From the NCBI GenBank assembly GCA_021794205.1, contig JAJYRH010000004.1, positions 62,001 to 126,000 on the forward strand: a DNA stretch of 64,000 nucleotides. Direction: 5' to 3'. A model generated the notes under the pieces. The model saw only the letters and a program-made list of their open reading frames with translations, had not been told where the DNA came from and made no database searches. Positions 16,802-25,266 of the stretch are shown in pieces. Source of the stretch: a bacterium (GTDB lineage: Bacteria; Vulcanimicrobiota; Vulcanimicrobiia; Vulcanimicrobiales; Vulcanimicrobiaceae). The translations under genes were made by a program, and so were the position numbers. Numbering within the stretch: position 1 is the stretch's first letter; every line of letters starts with the position of its first letter.

Positions 16802-18898
16802 CTATCGAACGAGTGCGGCGTCGGCGATCCGGCGCGCGTCCTCAAAACGCTCTTGCTTTAAATACAACATCGAGAGTTCGACCGCGACGCGCTGCGGATC
16901 GAGCTGGAGCGCGGCGAGTAACATTTGCTCGCTTTCGGGCTCGCGGCCTAGTTGTTGTAAGAGAGCCGAGCGCAGAATCACCGCTTCGATGTTCTGCGGT
17001 GCGCGCGAGAGCACCATCTCCGTCGATGCGAGTGCCTCTTCGAGGGCTCCGCGTCCGCGCGCGTCGAGCGCGAGCATCATCCGCGCCCGCAAAAAGAGAT
17101 CGCCGCTCTCCGCAGGCACCCGCACGGCCCAGCGCCGCGCGCTCTCCGCATCGCCCATGCTCGAGCATGCGAGCGCCGCGCCGAAGAGCAGGGCTCCGTC
17201 GGCAGGCTCGCGTTCGAGGCCGCGCTCGGCGATCGCCCGCGACTCCGAGAAACGCCCTTGCGCGAGCAGGCGGCTCGTGCGACGTCGAAAATCTGCAATC
17301 TCGAGCGGTTCGGTCGCATCCTCGGCTGCATAGAGCCGTTCGAGTCCCGCTTGGTCGCCGCGCGCCCGCAGAATCGCCTCCAACGGATCCAACGCGAGGG
17401 CGGCGCCCGGCATGCGTTCGGCCGCCTCTCGCAAAAACTGCTCCCGTTCCGGCCACCCATTCCGTTCGCAGACTGCCGCACCGGCCATCAACACCGGAAA
17501 TTGAGCGGTCGGAGAGATCTGCGGAACCGCCGCGCGGATCGCATCGAGCGCTTCGCGGTCGCGATGGGCGCGCAGGAGAAAGTTTACATAATCGACCGCG
17601 CTCTGGTCGGAGGGAAGATCGCGGAACGCCGCCGCGAAGGTCGCCGCGGCCTCATCGATCCGCTTGAGCCGTTCGTAGGCGCGCGCGAGATTGAGCCGCA
17701 GCGGCAACGCCGACGGGCGATTTTTCAGCCCTTTTTCGAACCACTCCACCGCCGCGATATCGTTTCCTTCGGCCACGTAGGTCGCGCCGACTTCGCTATA
17801 CGCCTTCCATTTCGAAACTTCGTCGTCGACGACGAACTGCAGGTGGTTGTATTCGCCGTCGCCGATCGCCGCCTGAAACGCCTCGCGTGCATTGACGAGT
17901 CGCTTCTGCGCGACGAGCGCCTTGCCGAGTGCGAAATGGCCGTTTGCATAACGCGGCGAGAACTTCAAACAGAGACGCGCCGCCTCTTCTCCTTTGACGG
18001 GATCGTTGAGCTTTTCCGTATAGACGTCGGCGAGCGCCGATAGCCCGTTGGCGAAAAATCCGCGCGGTTGATCCTTATTGACCTCGATCATCTTCTCCAG
18101 CGCCGTACGCGCGGTTTCGTAATCGCCGATCAAGAAGGCCGTCGTCCCGAGATTGAACCAATGGAACGCCTCCTCCGGTTCGCGCTCCACTGCCGCCTTC
18201 ACGATCGCGATATTCCGCGCGCCCTTATCTCGCTCGGTCACGATCTCTTTGAGATAGCCGCTATGCTTGATCGCAATCGGCGATGCCGAGGCCTTCAGCC
18301 CCAACTGCGACTGGTCGAGCGTGATGAATTCGTGGATCAGGCCACGATATCGAATGCGCGGGTGGTTCGGAAAGATGCGAATCAAAAGATGCGACATCTG
18401 CCCGGTGCCTTGGTAGTCGTTCGATTCGTTGTAACAACGCACCCAGACGCCCGTATCGAAGGCCGGGACGTTTTTGAGTTGAGCGAGAAGCGATTCGCTG
18501 CCCGGCAGATACTCTTCATCGGCGTCGAGCATAAAGATCCACCGATACGACGCCATCGCAATCGCTTCATTCCGCGCCCACGAAAAATCGTTCCGCCATT
18601 CCCGAATCTCGATTTTGGCGCCGAACTCTCGCGCGATCTCGACGGTTCGATCGATCGATCCGGTATCGACGATGCAGATTTCGTCGACGTAGGGCGCGAT
18701 GCTCTGCAAGCATTTTGCCAAGAACTTTTCTTCGTTCTTGACGATCATGCAGAGGCTCAGGCCCGCAGGGAGCTGCGGGGCATCGGCCGGCGGGCGCGGC
18801 AAAGAGATCGTTTGCGCGATAGTCGCAGGCTGCGTCGGCGAAGGAGAGACGCTCGGCGGAGCGGCCGCCTGTTTTTTTGCTTTGATCCGAACCGGCAT
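16802..18898 (-). CDS. GT2 glycosyltransferase fused to TPR repeats
   Basis: After a Pro/Gln-rich leader, residues about 45-250 form a GT2 domain of the SunS/TPR-glycosyltransferase type: LSLCMIVKNEEKFLAKCL, ICIVDTGSIDRTVEIA, FSWARNEAIAMASYRWIFML followed by DADEE. The remaining roughly 450 residues are tetratricopeptide-like helices (for example AFHWFNLGTTAFLIGDYETA). Related proteins glycosylate peptides or proteins, with the TPRs recognising the acceptor. It is the first gene of a three-gene glycosyltransferase operon directly downstream of flagellin, which makes flagellin the likely acceptor. The ATG is preceded by GAAGAGAAGAG. The flagellin terminator upstream implies a separate promoter. 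Confidence 0.85.
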   Translation of the reverse strand: MPVRIKAKKQAAAPPSVSPSPTQPATIAQTISLPRPPADAPQLPAGLSLCMIVKNEEKFLAKCLQSIAPYVDEICIVDTGSIDRTVEIAREFGAKIEIREWRNDFSWARNEAIAMASYRWIFMLDADEEYLPGSESLLAQLKNVPAFDTGVWVRCYNESNDYQGTGQMSHLLIRIFPNHPRIRYRGLIHEFITLDQSQLGLKASASPIAIKHSGYLKEIVTERDKGARNIAIVKAAVEREPEEAFHWFNLGTTAFLIGDYETARTALEKMIEVNKDQPRGFFANGLSALADVYTEKLNDPVKGEEAARLCLKFSPRYANGHFALGKALVAQKRLVNAREAFQAAIGDGEYNHLQFVVDDEVSKWKAYSEVGATYVAEGNDIAAVEWFEKGLKNRPSALPLRLNLARAYERLKRIDEAAATFAAAFRDLPSDQSAVDYVNFLLRAHRDREALDAIRAAVPQISPTAQFPVLMAGAAVCERNGWPEREQFLREAAERMPGAALALDPLEAILRARGDQAGLERLYAAEDATEPLEIADFRRRTSRLLAQGRFSESRAIAERGLEREPADGALLFGAALACSSMGDAESARRWAVRVPAESGDLFLRARMMLALDARGRGALEEALASTEMVLSRAPQNIEAVILRSALLQQLGREPESEQMLLAALQLDPQRVAVELSMLYLKQERFEDARRIADAALVR

Positions 18899-18907
18899 TC
18901 TCTCTTC

Positions 18908-18935
18908 TCTTCGGCATCTTCGCGGCAGGCTCTTA
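18908..18935 (-). promoter_or_regulatory. possible weak sigma-28-type promoter of the glycosyltransferase operon
   Basis: On the minus strand TAAGAGCC (18935-18928) and GCCGAAGA (18915-18908) are 12 bases apart, the same spacing as the stronger flagellar promoters. The -10 box matches GCCGATAA at only 6 of 8 positions. It lies between the flagellin terminator and the first glycosyltransferase start, nine bases from the ATG, the same geometry as at flgB. Weak on sequence; supported mainly by position. Confidence 0.35.
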
Positions 18936-18956
18936 CTCGGCGAGCGCGGGCGCGCA

Positions 18957-18990
18957 TAAAAAAACGGGGCCCGCTTGCGCGAGCCCCGCT
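18957..18990 (-). terminator. rho-independent terminator of the flagellin gene
   Basis: On the minus strand a GCGGGGC/GCCCCG stem is followed by a run of seven T (complement of 18958-18964). It lies about 30 bases past the flagellin stop codon and should end the flagellin transcript before the glycosyltransferase operon. Confidence 0.85.
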
Positions 18991-19018
18991 CCCAGGTTGG
19001 TTACCCGAGGATTCCGCC

Positions 19019-20296
19019 TTAGCGGAAGAGTCCGAGAACCGACTGAGCGTTCGTGTTGGACTGAGCCAACACCGAGGTGCCGACCTGTACCAGCACTTGC
19101 AGCTTCGTGAACTGCGTCGTCGCTTGACCGACGTTGAGGTCGCGGATCGACGATTCCGAGGCCTGCAGGTTGACGGCCGCGATGTTGTCGTTGTTCGAAT
19201 CTTCGTTGAGACGGACGACGACCGCACCGAGGAGTGCCTGCTGGTTGAGAATCGTGTTGAGCGCCTGGTCGATCTGACCGATCGCGTCTTCCGAACCGAT
19301 CGACGGGTTGTTCGCCGCCGAGAGTGCCAGGTTGATGTTCGAGATGCGCAGAGTCTGCGTATTCGTGGCCTGGATGCCGATTTGGATGACGTCCCCCTCG
19401 TTCGCTCCCGATTGGAAGTTGAACGCGGGGTTATTCGGATTGGTCAGCGCAGCGACGTTCTGCGTCACTTTGACGTACGAGGTCACACCGACATCGAGCG
19501 AGCTGATCGACCCGATGGTGACGTTCACGTTGTCGAACGCACCGGCGACGCTGGTCGCGCCGTAGAGCGTGCTCGAAACGCAGACCTGGCCCGTCGCGCT
19601 GGCGACGAAGGTTTCCTGAACGGCGATCGAGACGCCGGTGTTGATCACCTGGAGTTCGATCGTGCCGTCGAGCGTCGAACCGGTCGCACCCGAGAGACCG
19701 GCTGCGGGGCCGGCTGCCGTGGTGAAGAAGTTCGCGCTGTTGGCGACCGCCGAAGCGGCGAGGAAGCCGTAGTTGAAGCCCGAGACTTGGAGCGCTCCGT
19801 TGGTGGAGAGCGCCGAGTTCGAGGTAACGTTGATCGCAGCTTGCACCTGCGGCTGGAAGCCGGCATGGCTACCATCGAGGAGCGGCTGACCGTTGAAGTT
19901 GACGCTCTGCGAGATGCTGTTGACTTCGAGCAACAACTGGCTCACTTCAGCCTGAAGGTTGACGCGATCCTGATTGCTGTTGAGGTCGGACGAAGCCTCG
20001 ACTGCGAGGCTACGAATGCGCTGCAGAATGTCGGTCGTCGTAGAAAGCGCACCGAGCGCGACTTGCGCCGCGTTGTTCGCGTTCTGGACGTTCTGAACGG
20101 CGGTGTTAAAGCCATCGACCTGCGTTTGCAGATTGGTGGCGATGGCGAGACCGGACGGATCGTCCGCCGCGGAGTTGATGCGCAAACCAGACGAAAGCTG
20201 AGTAACAATGTTCTTCAGCGCAGCCTGGTTATTGTTCAGGTTAAACTGAACGCTATTGGCCAACAGGTTGTTGGCGATGCTCAGACCTTGAGCCAT
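19019..20296 (-). CDS. fliC: flagellin
   Basis: The 425-aa protein keeps the conserved ends of flagellin. The N-terminal D0/D1 region has the LNNNQAALKNIVTQLSSGLRINSAADDPSGLAIA block, here as N..AL..I...LSSGLRINSAADD. The C-terminal helix runs from DAIGQIDQALNTI to an RDLNVGQATTQFTKLQVLVQ segment and ends NAQSVLGLF. The middle (about 160-330) is variable and Asn/Thr/Ser-rich, with many possible O-glycosylation sites. I used the ATG at 20296, with AAGGAGG seven to eight bases upstream; an upstream in-frame start at 20332 lacks a ribosome site. It is monocistronic, with its own sigma-28-type promoter and terminator, and is flanked by csrA and the glycosyltransferase operon. Confidence 0.96.
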   Translation of the reverse strand: MAQGLSIANNLLANSVQFNLNNNQAALKNIVTQLSSGLRINSAADDPSGLAIATNLQTQVDGFNTAVQNVQNANNAAQVALGALSTTTDILQRIRSLAVEASSDLNSNQDRVNLQAEVSQLLLEVNSISQSVNFNGQPLLDGSHAGFQPQVQAAINVTSNSALSTNGALQVSGFNYGFLAASAVANSANFFTTAAGPAAGLSGATGSTLDGTIELQVINTGVSIAVQETFVASATGQVCVSSTLYGATSVAGAFDNVNVTIGSISSLDVGVTSYVKVTQNVAALTNPNNPAFNFQSGANEGDVIQIGIQATNTQTLRISNINLALSAANNPSIGSEDAIGQIDQALNTILNQQALLGAVVVRLNEDSNNDNIAAVNLQASESSIRDLNVGQATTQFTKLQVLVQVGTSVLAQSNTNAQSVLGLFR

Positions 20297-20381
20297 GTGA
20301 TTTCCTCCTTGATTGTTGCGCGCAGAGCGCACAGGTAGAGACTGGTCATCTGCGAGGAAGCGTCCTGCTCCCTCCCTCAGT

Positions 20382-20409
20382 TTATCGGAACCCCGGGGTG
20401 GCGACTTTA
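20382..20409 (-). promoter_or_regulatory. sigma-28 (FliA/SigD)-type promoter of flagellin
   Basis: On the minus strand TAAAGTCG (20409-20402) and TCCGATAA (20389-20382) are separated by 12 bases. They match the consensus TAAAGTTT and GCCGATAA at 6 and 7 of 8 positions. The predicted leader is about 80 nt and contains several GGA motifs, including one in the AAGGAGG ribosome site, which are potential CsrA contacts. Confidence 0.85.
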
Positions 20410-20427
20410 GGGGAGAGGAGCCCTTTT

Positions 20428-20691
20428 TTAGCGCTTTTTCGAGGGAATATGCGGCCGGAGGGCGGCGACCCCGGTTTTCCCGGGTGCCGGCTCCCCGGTG
20501 GGGGCCGATTCGGCGGCGGCGCGCTGGTTCGCCCGCTGGATCTCTTCATAGACCTCGGAGCGGTGCACCGGGATATCGCGCGGGGCGTCGATGCCGATCT
20601 TTACCTGGTCGTGGTCGAGCGAGACGACCACCAAACGAATATCATCGCCGATCATGATCGACTGATTCGCTTTACGGCTAAGAACGAGCAT
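20428..20691 (-). CDS. csrA: carbon storage regulator / flagellin translation repressor CsrA
   Basis: The 87-aa protein begins [18 protein letters not shown] and keeps the RNA-binding [22 protein letters not shown] core of CsrA. A roughly 30-residue Pro/Ala/Lys tail is longer than in classic CsrA (about 61 aa). CsrA dimers bind GGA motifs in mRNA leaders and block ribosome access. It lies between fliW and the flagellin gene, the arrangement in which FliW binds and inhibits CsrA until flagellin accumulates. A ribosome-site overlap with GGA in the flagellin leader fits that model. It follows fliW by 93 bp. Confidence 0.94.
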   Translation of the reverse strand: MLVLSRKANQSIMIGDDIRLVVVSLDHDQVKIGIDAPRDIPVHRSEVYEEIQRANQRAAAESAPTGEPAPGKTGVAALRPHIPSKKR

Positions 20692-20784
20692 GGAAGCGCC
20701 CTCCGTGGCTACAGCGGGCCGCAGACGGGCCCGTTTCGGGGCGAATTTCGCGGGGTGCGGAGTGCCCCCCTGCGCCGGAGGCGG

Positions 20785-21291
20785 TTAGCCGCCCTGAAGC
20801 GCCGCCGATTCACCGGCGCTCGCCTTACGCGGCATCGGCATGCGGACCGAGTAGGAACTTCCGTCGAGCGGGATTTGGCGTCCGCGATGGTTCTTCAGGT
20901 TGAGCAGAATCGGCGCGAAGAGGTTCATCGAGATCTCTTCGGCGTTCGCCGAGACGAGAACGACGCAGAGGGTCGCGAAATCCGTCGGTGCGGCGATCTC
21001 CAGCGAGGCGATCGCGTAGGCCGGGATACGCGGTGCATAATCTTCGAAGACGGCGTAGGGATCGGCGGTCGGTATCGCCACATTGAGGTCGTCGAGGCTC
21101 TGCAACCAGACGAAATTCGGCTGCGACTCGAGCGTCAGAGCGAGCCAACGATGGAGCGACGGGAAGCCCGGCAACCCCCACGTGAAGTCGAAAACATCGG
21201 GCGGGGTGAACGTGAAGGTTCCAAAACGCGGAAAATCGATCGTCGTGCTCTCAGGCGTACTCTGCACCGATAGATCATTCATCGTTAACAC
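20785..21291 (-). CDS. fliW: flagellar assembly factor FliW
   Basis: The 168-aa protein matches FliW: FPRFGTFTFTPPDVFDFTWGLPGF (compare F.F..pe.IlGFp), the NFVWLQSLDDLNVAI core, a DPYAVFEDYAP segment and NLFAPILLNLKNHRGRQ. FliW binds flagellin and CsrA alternately, releasing CsrA from inhibition once flagellin is in excess. The GTG at 21291 has an AGAGG site seven bases upstream; an ATG nine bases downstream is possible. It lies 23 bp after flgL and before csrA. The C-terminal 20 residues are probably disordered. Confidence 0.92.
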   Translation of the reverse strand: MLTMNDLSVQSTPESTTIDFPRFGTFTFTPPDVFDFTWGLPGFPSLHRWLALTLESQPNFVWLQSLDDLNVAIPTADPYAVFEDYAPRIPAYAIASLEIAAPTDFATLCVVLVSANAEEISMNLFAPILLNLKNHRGRQIPLDGSSYSVRMPMPRKASAGESAALQGG

Positions 21292-21314
21292 CGTAAAGCC
21301 TCTCTATAAGTCCC

Positions 21315-22616
21315 TTATGAGATGTAGTCGAAGAGACTCTTCTGCTCGATCTGAGCGGTCGTACTAAATGCCGCCTGCAGCGCGGTCTGGGTTAAGGAAA
21401 ACTGCGACGTCACTTTAGCGATATCGGTATCCTCGATATTCGACTGCACCTGCGTATCGTTAAGAACCTGTGCGTTCACGGCGGTGCCGGCGGCTTGAAT
21501 CGATTGAATATTCGCGCCGAGGAATGCACGCGCGTTCGAAACGGCCTGAATCACGCGATCGATGTCGCCGAGCTGCGTGCTGAGCTGCTGGACCGTATTG
21601 GCCTGCGTTTGCAGGTTGAAGACCGCGGTGAAGTTTGCCGCCGTCGTCGTTCCCGCGCTCGGTACGTTATTCACTTGGAACGCCCCCGCGGAGTCGCTTA
21701 ACAGCAAGCGTTCAGCGCCTTGTTGGGGGAACGTCCCCGGAACGAACTGCGCGGTCACTCCGGTCCCCGAGCCGTCGATCGCAGCGATCACGGCACCGAT
21801 CGTCGCCGTCGACGCAAAGGTGAGCGTCACCCCCGACGGGACAGATGCGTTGGAGATGTTTATGGAGATTTGTCCGCTGCCGTCGGGCACCATCGAGGTG
21901 AGGAATCCCGCGGCGTTGAGTTGCGTGCCCAAGGTTATATACGAGCCGCCCTGGTTCACGGCGACGCTACTTTCGTCGACGACGGTCGAACTCGTGAGCG
22001 CGAGTTGCAGATTCTTCATCACCTGAAACACGTCGGGCGATCCGTCGGGGGAATTGTAGTTAAACGCCTGCTGGAAGGTCACTGAAGAATCGACGATCTG
22101 TCCGTTGGGAAGGCGCTGCGTCTGCGCTTGCAGGTTGCCGCTAAAGGTGATGCCGTTCGGCGCGGTACCGACCGCCTGGACCGGCGTCCCGGCGGTATTC
22201 GCCGTTCCCGCGAAGACGTATTGCCCGGCGAACTGCGTGTTCGCGAGTCCGACGCTCTCCTGAAAGAGCTGGTTGACCTGCGTCGCGATCGCCTGGCGCT
22301 GCGAAGCCGTCACGGTATCGCTCGCGCCTTGGATGGCGAGCGAACGAACCTGCTGCAAGACGCTGGTTAACGAATTGAGCGCGCCGTCGACGGTGGTGAG
22401 CTGGTTCGAAAGATTGGTAAGGTTCGACGAGGTCTGCGTTCCCAGGGCGCCATCGGTACGAATTGCGAGGTCCTCGGCGATCAACGACGGATTATCGGAG
22501 GGTTGGTTCAGCGACTTTCCGGTCGAAAGCTGCTGCCCTTCGTTTGCCTGTTGGACCACGAGGTTGTCGATCGCATTGGTCTGTTGCTCGTAGAGCGATG
22601 AAGTGGCGATACGCAT
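21315..22616 (-). CDS. flgL: flagellar hook-filament junction protein FlgL (HAP3)
   Basis: The 433-aa protein has the flagellin-like N-terminus MRIATSSLYEQQTNAIDNL, then GKSLNQPSDNPSLIAEDLAIR, and the C-terminal helix NSNIEDTDIAKVTSQFSLTQTAL-type block (IEDTDIAKVTSQFSLTQ). FlgL sits between FlgK and the first flagellin ring. Its length is above that of enterobacterial FlgL because of the variable centre. It lies 17 bp after flgK within the long minus-strand flagellar unit. Confidence 0.93.
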   Translation of the reverse strand: MRIATSSLYEQQTNAIDNLVVQQANEGQQLSTGKSLNQPSDNPSLIAEDLAIRTDGALGTQTSSNLTNLSNQLTTVDGALNSLTSVLQQVRSLAIQGASDTVTASQRQAIATQVNQLFQESVGLANTQFAGQYVFAGTANTAGTPVQAVGTAPNGITFSGNLQAQTQRLPNGQIVDSSVTFQQAFNYNSPDGSPDVFQVMKNLQLALTSSTVVDESSVAVNQGGSYITLGTQLNAAGFLTSMVPDGSGQISINISNASVPSGVTLTFASTATIGAVIAAIDGSGTGVTAQFVPGTFPQQGAERLLLSDSAGAFQVNNVPSAGTTTAANFTAVFNLQTQANTVQQLSTQLGDIDRVIQAVSNARAFLGANIQSIQAAGTAVNAQVLNDTQVQSNIEDTDIAKVTSQFSLTQTALQAAFSTTAQIEQKSLFDYIS

Positions 22617-22633
22617 GTTCGAACTCCCTATCC

Positions 22634-24793
22634 TTAGGATCCGACTCCGAGGTTATTGATGAGCGTCTGCATCATCTGGTTGATCACGTTAATCGTGCGC
22701 GCGGCGGCAGAATAAGCGTTCTGATACTGCACGAGGTTCTGCGTCTCTTCGTTGATATTGATCCCGCTAATGCTCTGACGGACCTGATTGATGTTATTAG
22801 CAAGCGTCGTCTGCGTCTGATTGCCGGCAATCGCAGCTTGCCCGTCGAGGCCCAGGCGCGTTACGAAGTTTCCGTAGAACTGTCCGAGCGTCTGCGTTTG
22901 CGCGCTTTGAACCGAGTATCCCGCCGCATGGGCGAGGCTCGGCGTAAAGGTGACCGATTCGATTCCGGTCGTCGGATTCACCGAGATCGCCGAAACCACG
23001 ACGTTCTCTTGCGGTGCGCCGCCGCCCGAGGTCGCATCGATCGTCAACACTTGCCCGACCGCGACGTTACTGACGCCGGCGGGCAGCGCCACCGTCGTGG
23101 GCGTCCCCGCGGTCGCCGCCGCAGCCGAGGTCGTCAGGAGCGCCGGCACGCCGACGTTCGCCGAGAAGACCGAGAGCAGCGCGTTCGCGCCGGAGTTGTC
23201 CTGCGCGCCGAAAGCATTCCCCGCATTTTGCGCGACGCCGTCGATCGCCCCGGCACCGAGGACGCCCAAAAGATATTGATTTGCGGGCGTCGTTCCCGGA
23301 ACCGCATCGAGCGAATCGCTAATCGTAAAGCCTGGTTGCTGAGGCGCGCCGCCTTGCACCGCTCGGCTCGCAGGATCGACGTTGGTCGGGTCCTGAGCGA
23401 AGACGATCCGTTGCGAGTTGGGGTCGAAGGATGCGGTAACGCCGAGGTGCGCGCCGTTGAAATGCGTCACGAACGCGTTGACGCTACCGTCGGTCGTTCC
23501 GGTATTGTAGTTGAACGTCTGCGGAATGCCATTAATCGTCACCGTCAACGTGCCCACGAGCGGTGCGGTCGGAGGATTCGCAAGCGAGGCATAGTTCGTC
23601 ATGGACGCGGAGGTATCGATGCTGTTATTGCCGGAGTTCATTGGAATCACCAGACTCCCGGCGGCGGTCGACGCAAATGCGATCGGCAGCTGCGCCGGGT
23701 CGGTGATGCCGGCCTTGATATTCCCAGCAGAGATCGGAAGATTCCCGACGATCGGCTGAAAGAGCGCAGCGCCCGCCTGCCCGTTTTGGTCGTACGCCGA
23801 TTGGGTGATCCGATTGACCTCGTTCGCGAGCGAACTCGCGAATTGATCGAGCTGATTCCCATAGACGGTGAGCTTGTTGTTGTAGAGATCCTGAAGGGCG
23901 GCGAGCTGGCCGCTTCCCAACGGAATCCCCGGCGCGCTCGACGAGGCGGGGGGCGTGCTCTGGAAATTGATCTTAAAGGTCGAGGTGCCGTTGCTCGCGG
24001 TTCCGATCGTCGGCGCCGCCAGATGGTAGACGACCGTGTCGTTGACGAGCGCTTGACCGTTCACGCTCACCAAGACCGAGCCGTCGGACTGAATCGAGGT
24101 TTGCGTGGAAAGGTACTGCGAGAGCTGATCGATGAGGTAGTCGCGCTGATCCTTGTAGGTGTTCGGGCTATCGCCGGCCGCGGTCGATGCACGAATCTGA
24201 CCGTTGAGCGCGCCGATCTGATCGAGGATGCCGTTCGCCGTCGTTACCAGCGTCGTCGCTTGCGAGAGCGCGGAATTTTGCTGCGTGACGATCGCGCTCG
24301 AGGCGTTATTCAGCGCGGTCGAGAGCGCCTGTGCCTGCGCGATGACGCTCGCGCGCACGGAGGTGCTCTGCGCACCGCTTCCCTGCGCGACGAGCTGGTT
24401 GATCGCGGTTTGAAAAGCCGTATACTGCGCGCCGATTCCAGAGTTGGGATCGCCGAGCGTCGATTGCAGTGCGTTGAGCGTATTTTGTTCGGTGCTGTAG
24501 AAATTTTGCGAAGATGAGGCACCACGGAAGAGCTGATCGTAATTATCAGCATGAATGCGAAGGATCTGCTGCACGAGCACGCCGTCGCCGACGGTCCCTT
24601 GCGAATGCGTCGGCGAGAACGGCGAGCCGGCGATCGGCGGAGCCTCGTTGAGAATCACGCTCTGGCGCGATGCGCCGGGCGTATTCACGTTCGCGATGTT
24701 ATTCGAGGTCACGCTCTCGGCATATTGGAAGGCGTTGAGCGCGCCGCCCATCATGCTGAGATCGAAAAACGTGCCCTGCGGAATAAAACTCAT
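22634..24793 (-). CDS. flgK: flagellar hook-associated protein FlgK (HAP1)
   Basis: The 719-aa product begins FFDLSMMGGALNAFQYAESVTSNNIANVNTPGASRQ, the typical rod/hook-family N-terminus, with S.TSNNIANVNTPG at about 28-40. The end, INEETQNLVQYQNAYSAAARTINVINQMM, is the matching C-terminal coiled coil. FlgK is the first junction protein distal to the hook. Insertions in the central region (for example around 300-600) make it larger than enterobacterial FlgK. Its start overlaps the flgN stop by 4 bp and it precedes flgL. Confidence 0.94.
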   Translation of the reverse strand: MSFIPQGTFFDLSMMGGALNAFQYAESVTSNNIANVNTPGASRQSVILNEAPPIAGSPFSPTHSQGTVGDGVLVQQILRIHADNYDQLFRGASSSQNFYSTEQNTLNALQSTLGDPNSGIGAQYTAFQTAINQLVAQGSGAQSTSVRASVIAQAQALSTALNNASSAIVTQQNSALSQATTLVTTANGILDQIGALNGQIRASTAAGDSPNTYKDQRDYLIDQLSQYLSTQTSIQSDGSVLVSVNGQALVNDTVVYHLAAPTIGTASNGTSTFKINFQSTPPASSSAPGIPLGSGQLAALQDLYNNKLTVYGNQLDQFASSLANEVNRITQSAYDQNGQAGAALFQPIVGNLPISAGNIKAGITDPAQLPIAFASTAAGSLVIPMNSGNNSIDTSASMTNYASLANPPTAPLVGTLTVTINGIPQTFNYNTGTTDGSVNAFVTHFNGAHLGVTASFDPNSQRIVFAQDPTNVDPASRAVQGGAPQQPGFTISDSLDAVPGTTPANQYLLGVLGAGAIDGVAQNAGNAFGAQDNSGANALLSVFSANVGVPALLTTSAAAATAGTPTTVALPAGVSNVAVGQVLTIDATSGGGAPQENVVVSAISVNPTTGIESVTFTPSLAHAAGYSVQSAQTQTLGQFYGNFVTRLGLDGQAAIAGNQTQTTLANNINQVRQSISGININEETQNLVQYQNAYSAAARTINVINQMMQTLINNLGVGS

Positions 24794-25266
24794 GCTTTGC
24801 TGCTCACTAAAACGCTGTTGCTGGGCGGAGCGACGAAGCCGCGCCGACGATAGGTGCTCGGCTCGCTCGCCGCGCGCTGCATCGCCAAGGTCGTCTTGAC
24901 CAACCGATCCATCCCGCCGGCGATCAACGCCTTATTGTTGTTGTTCGTAATCGTCACCCCGATCGAGGTGGTCATGAGCTCGGCGAGACGTTGATTCATC
25001 TCCCATGCCAGCGCGCGCGGAGCGTAACTGCAGACCTGTCGCAGCGTCATCGTGCCGAAACCGCGAACTTGCATCGCTCGGCGCTCGGAGGCGGCCCGAG
25101 AGAAGCTCTCGCGAGCCTCGTCGAGCGCCCGCTGGGCGATGGTTATCTGCTCGGCGTCGAGCTGGACCAACGCCTTGGAGAGGGCCTGCGCGCGTTCGCC
25201 TAGGACCCGTAGTGCCTCGGATTCGGTGCCGAGAGCTTGGGCAAATAACTCCCATGAATCGTTCAC
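24790..25266 (-). CDS. flgN: FlgN-like flagellar export chaperone
   Basis: The 158-aa helical protein lies directly upstream of flgK, with 4-bp overlaps on both sides, exactly where flgN normally sits. It has the long N-terminal helices of the family (ELFAQALGTESEALRVLGERAQALSKAL region) and a C-terminal segment with NNNNKALIAGGMDRLVKTTL. FlgN escorts FlgK and FlgL to the export gate. Sequence similarity in the family is low, so the name depends partly on position. GTG start. Confidence 0.75.
   Translation of the reverse strand: MNDSWELFAQALGTESEALRVLGERAQALSKALVQLDAEQITIAQRALDEARESFSRAASERRAMQVRGFGTMTLRQVCSYAPRALAWEMNQRLAELMTTSIGVTITNNNNKALIAGGMDRLVKTTLAMQRAASEPSTYRRRGFVAPPSNSVLVSSKA

Noticed and set aside
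18068-20338. Plus-strand open frame of 756 codons opposite flagellin and the TPR-glycosyltransferase
   Set aside because: Composition is that of antisense in a high-GC genome; it crosses the flagellin terminator and two clear genes.
22463-24517. Plus-strand open frame of 684 codons opposite flgK and flgL
   Set aside because: Arg-rich shadow with no domain pattern; flgK and flgL on the other strand are unambiguous.
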